NCBI GenBank assembly: GCA_936440205.1
Contig: OW387133.1
Coordinates: 11,746,001-11,810,000, forward strand
Length of the DNA stretch: 64,000 nucleotides
Reading direction: 5' to 3'
DNA from: Lepidonotus clava
Taxonomy: Eukaryota; Annelida; Polychaeta; Phyllodocida; Polynoidae
The notes beneath the pieces are model-generated. The model did not search any database and was not told where the DNA came from. It saw only the letters and a program-made list of their open reading frames with translations. Positions 12,501 to 24,500 of the stretch are shown here, in pieces. Made by a program: the position numbers and the translations under genes. Position 1 is the first letter of the stretch, and each line of letters opens with the position of its first letter.

Positions 12501-15500
12501 ATACGCATCTCAGCAACATCGTTATGACCTCTGGTGAGGCTGTCATGGATTTAAGCCCTTCTCAAAACATTTCAATTTTATCAATTCTGAAGTTTTCATG
12601 GATTCCTTCTTGAGAAGTACTGATAAATTTGAAACCTAGCATGGGATTCTGTTATGAAAGTATAGGTTCGGCTAAGCAGTCAGTAATCCCTTTAAAGAGT
12701 TGTTAGTATAAACAGAGTAAAACCTGTCTATTCTGCTTACCTGGACGGGCTGGGCAGGGAGGTGGTGAGGGACGTGGGCGGCATGGTGCGGCTCTTGTCG
12801 GGGCGTTTGATCTCCCCACCCTCACCCTCCGTGTCCGGGGCGCCTCCAGTGGCCCCTGCCGCTGCTCCAGGGCTGAGGTCCGCCGCCCGCTTCCTCCAGG
12901 TCTCGGAGGACCTGTCTCCTGCGGGCGCCGGCGGCGTCTTGGGTAACCGCGAAGGAAGAGGCTTGTTTGCCAAGGCGTCCAACTTGGCCGTGACCGACTG
13001 GCAGAGTTCTTCCAAGGCCTTGTCGTCCTTGCCCACCTCGGGCATGGACTTGGACTTGGGCATGGAGAGAGGAGGGTCGACCAGGGGCAGTTGGGATGGG
13101 GAGAGGGAGGAGGCCTGCTGGTCACTACTACTACTACTGTTACTACCAGCCTCGGTCAGGTCCCCGGTGAAAGCCACCTGCAGGTCGTGCGACACGGGCA
13201 GGGGGCCCTCATCGCTCTTCCTCAGGTGTCGTCGCGGGGGTCGCGGGCTGTGCAGGGGGGAGGCGTTGCCCGATGACGCGGGGCTGAGTCGCAGACCGTC
13301 CCCGCCCGACGTGGCCGTGCGCTCCCACGATCCGATGAGGCTGTTGACGGAGGGCAGCGACCCCCGGCCCCGGGGCGGGGAGGTCATCAGAGGCGAGCCG
13401 CTCGGGGGGCCTCCACCTCCTGCCGAGGAGCTGCTCCCCAAACTGTCCCTGCGCGGCGACTGCGACCGGTCGCGTCTCAGTGGCGACATGTCAGAAGACC
13501 GTCGGGGCGACATATCAGAGGACCGTCGGGGCGACATATCAGAGGACCGACGCGGCGACATGTCCGTTGAACGTCGCGACGAAGACGACGTCGACGACGT
13601 GTCCAAGGCGTCGCCAGCGTCGCCCTCGGCCGGTTCCCCCTCATCGGCCCCTCCCTCGTCGTACTCGCCGACCGACGGCTTGTTGAGGGCTGACATGCGG
13701 CCGTAGCGCCGACTGGACCACGAGTAGCGGCTCGGGGACTGGTCCTTGACCGGCAAGTCCAAGGGCATCACCTCCTGGGCGCCGCCCCAGCGGTTAAAGA
13801 CGCTCCTGCCGCCTCCCGGGGTGGTGGCCGTCTCCTTGTCCGGGCTGCCCTCCAGGGGCACGTCCAGCGACCCCTCCGACCCCTTAGACACCACCTTGGG
13901 CGGACTGACCGACGGGATGGGCACGGGGGCCGACTCCTCTCTGTCCGGGGAACTCTTGGCCGAGTCCGGGTTGGCCGGCCCGTTTGAACTGTTGGAGCCC
14001 CCTCCTCCTCCACCAAGGAGGATGGCCTTGGCCTGGGCCAGCGTTAACTCAGATGACGACCGCTTGGTGCTGCTAACCGGTGCTGGGGGCGGGGGCATCT
14101 TCAGGCGGTCCTCGTCCTCCTGTATGGCCTGGCGCCCCCTACTGGCAATACTGACGTCCGACTGAGACTTGGCCAGCGCCGACGGCGGCATGGGTTGGTT
14201 GGCCACCCCGGGGACCGGCAGCTTACGGTGAAACTTACTCTCCTCTATGACCTTCGATTCCCCGATGGACACCTTTCGGTCAGTTTTGGGGAGCTGCGGC
14301 TTGCTGGAGAAGTCCTCGGCCTCCACGGCGGGCGTGTTGACCCCGAAGGGATCCTTCATCTCCCGGGTGGCCGGCATGCTCCGGCGGACCGTGGACGTGG
14401 TGGTGGTAGAACTCATCTTGTTCTGACTCAAATCCTGGATGTCCTCCACCGTCTTGCTCGTCGGCATGGGTTTGAGCTCCTCGTTTTTCATCGTGGCCAA
14501 GTCTGGGGTGGACTTAAACTTGCTCTTCATGGCCGAGTTGAGCTTCCCTCCGGCCTTCTTGTTGTTAAAGCGCCCCTTGGAGGGCGACGACGTGCCCGTC
14601 TTGGCGTTGGAACTCTCGGTGGGCTTCTGGTAGGAATGTTGCTTCGGCAGTGACTTGCGTTTGGACGAGCTGGTGTTCTCCAGGGGAGTGGCCGACTTGC
14701 TACGTGGCTGGTGGGCCAGGTCGAGTTGGTTCTCCTCTTCTCTGGTACTAAGACTGCGGCCTCGAGAACTCGAGTCTAACTTTAACTCCGTTCGAGATAC
14801 TAGAAAGAAAGAAAATAGAAATACACGATGAATAAGATGTTAAGATCATTCTTTCATATACTAGGGTTAAAGAGAAAAAAAGAAAGATACATTCTAGGAG
14901 TGTCCTTACTTCCTATTTCCTACATAGAAGAGCGAGTAGTAGTTATGCGGATATTTAGGCCTAGCGTGAAATTTAGGTTCGCAAGTTGCAGATAGTGAAG
15001 TTATTTTCAAAAAATATAATTTCAGGTGAATTATATCTTATTTTATTTCATTTCATAACTTCTTATCTACCGTGATGGAAAAGTGATCAAATTGATAAAT
15101 TGATAACTAAAATTCATTTGAATAATCAACCTCAGGACGTGCATTTATATTTTCTTACCACAAACTTACATACTTAAGAAACAGTTAAAGATTTAGAAGA
15201 ATCGGAGTTAAACCTTAACCATGGGTGTGTTAGCACTTAATATCCTTCCCATAATATACATATTTAAAGGCCTGGAGCCTTAGCTAAGTCAATCGGATAT
15301 AAAGTCAAGTTTAAAATTATATTTATCTAAACATGCATTCTTGAGACAAAATTTTAAGACTTATATTTTTTTTTATCAAAGAGGGTTAAAAACTAGCCAT
15401 TAGCAACATAAATTAGGTAAGTCGCATGTTGCTTTGTGTATTAAACCAAGGATTAAAAACTTGAGCTCGTTTAAACCTAGATAGAAAAGGGAAGATTTGG

Positions 15501-18500
15501 TTATCAATGTAGGATATACAGGATGAAGAGTGAAGGTGAAGAGGACATTATCAATGGTAACAATCTCTGGGTTAGCGGTGACCAATCCACATTAATTCAA
15601 ATCAGAGGCGCTTTCCAATGGGATCAAAACGTGTTAATTGGTCCTTGTGATCTCAAAAGCGTCTAGCATCTGCCATGTGCTAGCCCAGCCACCAGCGAGT
15701 CGTGGGTACACAAGGGGGATTACCATGTCGAATGGGGGAATGGTTTCTGTGAGGCGTGCTGGACCTGTACGAGGTCGGAGTCCGCGAGCGGGCCGGGGCG
15801 GCCGGCTTGGTCAGCGTAGGGGTGATCCGACCCGACATATCCGCCATGGATTTCCACTGGCGGGACAACTTTGGGGCATCCAGAGATCGCCGACCACGAA
15901 AATCTATTGAAATCATTGGCGGGTCAACGAGAGGCTCAACTACCTAGTGGCACACTGTTTTCGTCACACAAGTTGTTAGTTCACCAGATCACGATAAATT
16001 ATTACTGTTATTTGAATCAGACAAAATATATGAAATCTAGTTCCGTTTTAAGTCTTAATTGGCCTCTCAGCCACAATTTCTTTTTTGACTAACATTCTGT
16101 TTTTTGACAAGTATTCAACTTTAATCTGTTTAATGTGTATTTAGAGATAATATGGATGTAAAACTTTATACCTTTGTTGTCTTCAGCAGTATTTCGCCGA
16201 GTGGTCTCTGGGCCCAGACTGTACCTCGTCCTCGGCTGGTCATCCTTAAAATGGAAAACACGGGCAACTTTATTTCCTTTCACATTTATAATTTATTTAC
16301 ACATTGACTAATTGTGCAATATTACACAGAATCTAACAATGGACTATTCTCTAAACGTCGTTTTTCTGTGTTTTTCTTAAAATTATTTCCCACACGATAC
16401 ATTAGTGATCTTAAGGAATACTAGAAAATAAAACAAGATGAAAATGAAAATCAAGAACGAAAATAAAAAGCAGAGAAGCCGTGACAGCAAGTTCAAAAGT
16501 AAACTGTCGAAGAAGAGTAAAATAAAAAGAAGAATTGTAAAGAGGTTGCATGAAAGTTCAAAACCTGTGTCCGTACCCTTCCGAGGCGGGTGGGTGCAGG
16601 GGGAGGTGGGGGGTCAAGCTTAGGACGTGTACGCAGACTAACCAGGCTCGACGACGAGTCCTTTTCAGGCACTGCGTCTTCATCCGAATCATGTTTCCAA
16701 CCTCCCTGTGGGTCAAAAATCGGCCAAGCTTCAGAATATTTCTTCGAGACACAGATGGTGGCAAAATGTTCAAAACTACCAAATACAATATCAATACACG
16801 TGTATACACGGGGATATATAGCTAAAATCTGTTTTTGTTTTTGAGGCAGCGATTACAACGTTAAGCTGAACAAACGTATGGGTGACGTTTAAATGCTGGT
16901 ACCGGGTAGTACATTTCAAGTGAAGCTGAAATGGTTATTTTGGTATTTTTTATTAATGTTTATGTCATGCATGTTTAAACGTGAGTGTACATGCATCGAA
17001 TATATATAGATTCACGCGATTATTCTAGCACCCGCTTTAGTTGTTTTTAGTGCAAGATTAACTTTGATCTGCACATGCCATGAAAAACATGTCCTCTTTT
17101 TATTTACATTTGCTTTCGACTTAAAAAAAACACTTAAAGAACCTTTAAACAAAATGAACGTATTCAAGCAAACCTTCGCAGCAAAAGGAAAATGTATGAG
17201 CCTACATACACATGTGTACTAACCCACAGTTAAGTATATATAACAATCTCTTAGCTCTAAAAATTCAGGGGCTTCACTTCAGGTAATTTATTTAAAGTAA
17301 TCATACTCATTTCATGTAAAACATTCATGGTATTTGTTTCTTGTGGTCGGGATCTACTATAATACTAAGGAACAAGGGAATGTGTCAAAGAGGCTATGTT
17401 GGAGGTAATATGGACATTTACACCACTTCCCCTTAATCTATCATGAGGGATGTCAAGCTATTACAGCCCCCCTGAGAGGTGGGGTGAAGGGGGTTGATGG
17501 AGGTGTATAGCCACAACAAGGACTCGCGTGAACCAAAGAATGGGCAAACCAAAGGAAGACAGACAATGATGAAGGGTAAGTCCAGTGGCAGTGCATAGGA
17601 AACACAGACGAGTGCAAGTTAAATACACACGATGCAACTTAAATGATCATGGATTGCCCTAGTGCGCTGCCACTGTGAGAGGTGGAACTTAACTCAAAGT
17701 TAGTGATAAGGTGTTTTTAGAATGGCCAACCGTTTGGTTCAGTACATAAATCTTTTTGCCCCTTATTTCTTTTTTTTTTCAATTCTAAATCCAACACGAC
17801 CATACTAAACGCAGAAACATTGATGCCATAATATGGTAATACAAAAGAATCCGTTCATCATATTACACATTTTTTAGTCCTAAAAAAGTCCGGAAGCAAG
17901 GTCGGCACATTCCTTCCACACGTTAAGAACCAACCAAGGAAACCAAAGCATGGATGTCACTCGTATTAGCCAGAACAAGGTCCTTTGCCACTGTCAGTGT
18001 CAAGTTAAGGGCCATTGCCACTCGCTAGAGGGCTCTGGTGTGTGGGAGCAGTTTACCATTTCCGGCACGCTGGGTAACTTCCTATGCTTGACGGGACCAT
18101 GCAAAGTGGATTTGTCCTAAAACATGCCCAGTACAACAAAAGGGTAACACCTCATCAGAGAGGAAAGATACAAAACTTAATTATGTGCACAAGAACCACA
18201 CAAAGTGAAAACTCGGAAAATAAACTGATTGCACAAGTACATGCAGAGAAAAGAAAACTATATATATGTAAAATTGAAACAAAGTTATACACATATGTCT
18301 AGACAAAAAGTCATTTCCAAAGGACAGAAAAGTACTGACTGGTTAAGTGGAAGAAATAGGAAATGACAGAAAAAACAATTCAAATATTAGGTAATTAACA
18401 AACCCCATGTAACCATGAATAATGGTGACCACGTCTTGAGTTGGTTTGAACATATTTACAGCGTAACATTAATTGGACGTGCACCTTATGGCCGTACGAC

Positions 18501-21500
18501 ATCACATGCAGGAAGGAGGCAGCTGTGCACATTGCAATAATGGTTGAGGAATACAACTTTTACTCACGTTGGTGCCTCCTGCAGATTGTTCCGCTCTCTG
18601 AGCTGCCATGGCGATGTTCCTAACAGAAAACTCTCAAAATCAGTTTCTATGACAATCACAAGTGAATTATTGGTAGAGATACGTCATTTCCAATTATTCT
18701 ATATTTTTGTACATAAAATCCATGCAAAGGGTGAATGGAATAGGTTTCCATTCATGTATATTCTAAATGTACACATATATACAGTATAAATGTATATTGA
18801 TAGTTTAATATAAAATAAAAAGCTTTTCCACTTAGAAGCAATATAAATGTAAATGCGTACGCAATGTTTAACTACTTTATTCTCAAGTTCAGAAGCTCTT
18901 AGTTTTAATAGAGGCATAGTGCTGCTACGAACGACTTTGTGGAGTAGTAAAATCAAGCAGTAATCAAGCACAACGCTGAATATCATATGACCTTATATAC
19001 TAAGACTATTATGGAACACAAATATGGCGTAAATAAACTGGTATGAGTATTCTTAGCATAACGTTAACTTTGTCACAATCTAGACCTTGTCATACTAATA
19101 TGAAGTATAAGCTCTTTATTCATCCGATCACCGCCGTACACTCTCACCTTAATTTGTGATTGTCTTGAGTCCCAAATCTTTGTAAGCCACAAAAAAATTC
19201 AAGAACGAAGAACGTTTTTCATTTAAATCGATACCAATATACTTGCAGATTTACAATTACTCACCTAGATAGTTTTTGTACATCTATTTCTACACTTTAA
19301 GCTAGATTCAATTATATAAACAATATCCGAGATATCATACGTCCCCAATATACATTATACATACAGCCTTATATGCGAAATATACTTTTATAAATTAAAC
19401 ATATCATTATCATTTTTAAAGGGAAAAAAACACAAGAAAAACGAAAATATTCTTCACTTTTATGTGCTGAACCAGGATATCTCACACTTCTATTTCTTGG
19501 AGGCTATGCACCACATCTTGAGTGTTATTTATATATGAAGAAACAATACGAGTTGGGAATGGGTCTGTGCGTAATAACTAAGTCCAAGATCCAGTGTCTA
19601 TCTTTGGGCTAAACGTAATAAACAGAGATATAAGTCAGGGAAAATGAAAAAAATTAAAATCGCATAAACAATTTTTTGAAATGATCTCAAAGTGCTATAA
19701 AGCACGAATTAAGCAATTCTTTTAGAATTTTATCAGTGAAAAAAAAAGAAGAAAACTTGCATCCCTGTACTAAAGTGCTTCCCAAAACCAACCTCTGTAA
19801 GAGACCAACCCAAGTTGAGACACATTGAACAGGAGTAACTCACCGGAGGTGCTGGGTCTGGGCCCTGGAGATGAACCTGGAGGAGATGCTGAGGCGGTGG
19901 TTGAAGTAGCGGGAGGGGTCGTTGGAGCCGGCCGCCATCTGCTCCTCCAGCTCGTCCAGGGTGTTGGTGAAGGACTCCTTCAAGGCTGGAGACGACCCAA
20001 GGTTCTCAAAGTCCTGTAGGGGGCAGAGAGCAGGGCATGGTTTAGCGTGTTTACAGCCTGGGATGTAAGTCAGGGTCAACGAAAAACAAACTGAATCTGC
20101 ATCAAGAATATCTGAAAGTATCCTAGAGTGTTAAAAAACTCATGTAAGCATTAATTTTTTAAAGTTATCAAAACGTGTTGAAATCAAACTAAAATCTGAA
20201 AACGTCCAAAGCGTCCCAGTGGGTATGGGGCCTAAGTAATGAATTAAACCATAGAAATGATTCTCAGATTAAAAAGAATGAGCAACTATGATTTAGGTAA
20301 ATTTGTGTTCAAATAATGATATTTTTGGTGTACTATACATTGAATATTTATCACAGGCTTGGTCCGTATCCTTTGTGTACTTGTTTCATGTATTATAGTG
20401 ATTGACCACAGGGGAAGGTCAAGGTCCATCCCTACAACCCATCTAAGTTTATCAAGGCTTCCGGTTAACATGTCCACGACTCCCTTTTTACAATACGCTT
20501 AGTTTTCAAACCACAAAAACCAGTCCCTGCTAAGCTGGACTCACCCTCTCGGCCTCGGACATGAAGTCCTTGATGGGGTCGCCGGGCGTGGTGGGGGTGG
20601 GCGGGGCCGACTCGTCGTCTGAAAGGGAATGGGGGTCAGTGCCCTCCGATTCTGAAACGGAAAAAGAAAGAAAAGTGAAAATATTTTCAAAAAAAATGCG
20701 ATTTCTATTCAGACGACCGCTGACAATTAACTTCCAATGTTGGTGATAGTGATACATTCTAAACTCAATTGGAGAGCGGACCATTCTTCAATAGATGTAC
20801 TACACTACAGTTTCATGCTTTTATATTTGATCGAGATAACTTTGTCTGGGATCCTTGGGCACAGAATATACGTTTACATGGGTACTACCGGAATTTACAA
20901 GCAAGCGGCATAGTATGAGGGAGGAAAGGTGCCACTTTTAGGGATAGCTCTCAATAGCCTACCAGACAGGCAGCCCGCTAGATACCATAATTATGTCTTC
21001 AATCCACGGGATTTGGTTTGGGTGCACTTTGAACTACCTACACCTGAATGCTACCCCTGGCCTTACCTTTAGTGGATCCTAATGAGGCAAGTAACGAAAA
21101 AGGAAGATAACACCTGTCAGTTCATACCTGGTTAGGGGAGATCGTTCTGGTCCCAACACGTTCCATACCCATGTTCCCATATAACCTTTTCAATCCTTGG
21201 GTTCCTTCTTCTTTTTTTATAGAAATGTATATGTATTTGACAGAACAAGAGAAAACCTCCTCTGGGGGAAGTTGGTAAAATATCTATGACCATGAAAAGT
21301 ATCCTCTTTGAGAAATAGTACTATATGTTTTATGGCTATATGTAATAAATTGTACAGTGTGTTGCACATATTCCATGTCAGGCGACACAGCATGGTTGAA
21401 TTTGTACATGTACATGATTTTACACATTCAGCGTAAACGGTATTAACAAACAGAAATTAATCATACAAGCCAAAATAGCCATTCTCAATAAATAAGGATT

Positions 21501-24500
21501 AGTTGACTACAAATACGAACACCGTTTAAAGAAACACAAATATGTACAAATAGTAAAACACTAGAAAAGCATTCCTTTCTGATGACATATTTTGGTGTTT
21601 GAAAAAATGTTCTACAAATACTACGCTTCTTTTTCAAACAGAAATCTAAGAACTTTACTATCGATGTGATGAATAAAATATTCACTTATAAGTTTATGGT
21701 ACTCTGATTCAGGAACATATAAATCATGCGAAAGAAAAAAAAAGTTTTCTTTTTTATTTCTCAAATCTATCTAATTGAAAAGTAAATGATACGAACAACT
21801 TATATCCATGCTTAAATGTTTAGTCTACTTTAAATTAATTGTCTTACATACCTTACTTTATATTTTGTTCGTTATTGTCATGTCTTATTTACAATCGTAT
21901 TGGCTAGTAAATATCTGTTTATTCTGTTGGGTTTATTCGGTTTGATCAAAAGCCAATAACACTCCTTGTCAGTTTTCACTCAGACATACAATCTAAAGGT
22001 GGGAACCTACTAATGGGGAACAGATTCTCCACACAGCCGACTCCTTCCACATCTAGGCAGAAGTTACATTAGATCTAGATGAATCAATTTATCTGTTTTT
22101 CAAGAACTTTACATGATCCTAAACTACAAATATGCTCGTATGTTCAATGCATGATTATTTATATCTAAAGCTGTGCTTTCTAATGAAACATATTTACAAA
22201 CAATTATCATCGTCAATTGAAAGTTTAAAATGTTCATATCCCTAATATATGCAAATGTCATATCAAATAGCAAATCAAAAACACTCACCAGCATCTTTAT
22301 ATGATGTTGTGTCTCCCTCGTACACCCGGAATGAACTGGAATTAATGAAGAAAACCATGAAACAAAATTCAAAGTATCTGTTCTGCTGAAACCATTCTAC
22401 ATCAAATGAAATTATACAACGATGTTTTTCTATCTGCAATATGGTATACATCAGCCAAAATAAATTATTCGGTTTTCTTGATTTCACTCTAATTTCAATT
22501 TGAAATAAATGTTACTATTAGCCAATATGTATCATGTCTGTGTAAAGTACTTCTTTTCGAAACCAGGAGGCGCTGTTAACAATCAGTAATACCATTAAAT
22601 CTAACAATATTCTTAAAATCGTTAAGAGGCTATTTCTTTGTATTATTCTATCCTTCTTTATTTTTCCCCATCTCACCTGGCGATGGTTTCCGAGGACTCT
22701 GAGCCGTCCTCGTTGGGTAAGAAGTAGATGACGTCCTTCTGGTCGCCCTCCTCCTCCTCGTCCTCCTCGTCGTCCTCGTCCAGCAGCAGGTCGATGCTGT
22801 TGGTCTTAATCAGCGTCGACTTGTGGTGGTCGTAGGTACCGTCACTGCCCCGCCGAGACGTGATCACTCCCTCAATCTGTGAAACGTTTAATACATAGGT
22901 TAGTTTGCTATACCGTGTGTCTGAATGTAATGGGTTAATTCCAGGCAATGATAGGATGGTTTAAATCCGTCTAAATAATTTAGCTGGATTTTTTTTTTTT
23001 TTTGGGGGGGGGGGGGGGGACGGTATCGTTTTATTTTATCCTGGGCGGATTTCAAACTAAGCGTCTGTTCTCCCGCTCCAACCAGATATGTCTGGATCTG
23101 AAATGTTATTTCCACTCTAGCAGACTACGAGTTGTCTCGAAGAGTACTGTTTAACTGTATACATAGATTGAAATATTATTATGTAAATAAACAAAGTGCT
23201 TCATATCATACTTGGAAATAAGCAAATGAAATAAAGTCTGACAACAAATTAAAAAATGTATTGATCCCCCGCCACACTCACCAACTGAATTCAACTCGAC
23301 TATCGTAGACATTATGGCACCAGTACGCAAGGAAACCCAACCATGCCATAGACTGCGACTCAACTGTCATAGCCTGGATCCTATATTCTATATTATGATT
23401 ATCTACAGCATCCTCCTCAAGATCAACCGATCCAGGTGTGCATGTTCATCTTCTCAACATAATTATGTAGGACTCAACTCAACTATCGTGGGTCTAGTTA
23501 CAACTTGACTGGCCAAACTTTTGTCTTCGACTGGGACCAACTCAACACAACTCGACCGTCGAGTTGAGTTGAGATGGGCAGTGTGGCCGGGGCTTTAGTT
23601 TAAGTATACGAAGTAATTTTCCTATTCGCTTCTGGATCTTAAATGTTACTCTCAACAATGATAAGCACTGTCTCAAAGATTGTGTTAACAGCATGAAATT
23701 TCATTTTGGAAATAAGCTTATAGAAATAAGTCCTGTGGAAAGTAAATTAAAATTGTGGGGAAGTACATTGTGGAGACGAAATAGAAGTGGTTCTGACCTT
23801 TCTGTTAGGGTCGTTGTCACTGTTGAGACGTTTTTCGATTTGTTCTCTCGTCGTACAGAATTCATCATCGTCCTCGTCGTCTTTGTTCATCTCATCGTCA
23901 TCGGTGATAATCGGAACGGGCTAAAATGAAACAAACAATCCAAGTTTAGGGTTTGTGTCTTGAGTTTCTTTAATCAACCACTCACGTCCAACCACACTGT
24001 TTGTTTGTGGGGTTAGTTTAATGTTCGGCCAACCCTTCAGGGTTCTTTTACCAGACTGCACAAGGTAAAGCCTTTCAGCTCGTTTTACGCCACAGGGGCG
24101 GTGACCGAATCTATGAAATGAGGTGCCTATTTGTAGCAGTGGGACCCAATGCCCTCTTTATAGTGCTGCCACACTGAGATATAACGTCAAAGGCCCATAC
24201 AATACCCCACCCAGTCACATTATAGTTTATACTGACATCAGGCCGACCACCACACAAATAAACCAGATCTATGTACATGAATAACAAGTAACGTTATGAC
24301 ATGAACGGTTGAATTAAGTGTAAACTATTTTGATTATGAAAGATTAACTGAAAAACACTTGGGCCTACTATATGCATATATGTAATCAAGCAAAAATACA
24401 TTACATTCAATTCTCGCAGTCGGGCCGATGTCAGGAGGATAGCAACAGGCTCCACCCTCGTCACGGAGGGGAAGATCAAAAACAAATCCTATAATTTTCC

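Larger units (their letters stand above)
9518..12740. other. Large intron of the scaffold gene, with GC-rich island and repeats
   Basis: This 3.2-kb intron separates the giant exon from the next coding exon. Its left part (about 9660-10140) is unusually GC- and CpG-rich for intron sequence here. It then holds a perfect hairpin (10315-10369), a C-then-G homopolymer pair (10822-10865), a C run near 11218, and sequence around 11100-11176 that on the - strand starts GCAGTGGCGGTGCA, resembling a transposon end. From 11500 to 12700 it is AT-rich; around 12210-12340 a motif CGCCACCTGGTGAAAAATAA recurs in diverged form (CACCACCTAGTGAGAAAAAT). No exon is supported. Confidence 0.55.

Noticed and set aside
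12762-13706. Long + strand open frame of 314 codons
   Set aside because: It is the antisense shadow of the GC-rich giant exon of the scaffold gene; composition explains it and no family resemblance was seen.
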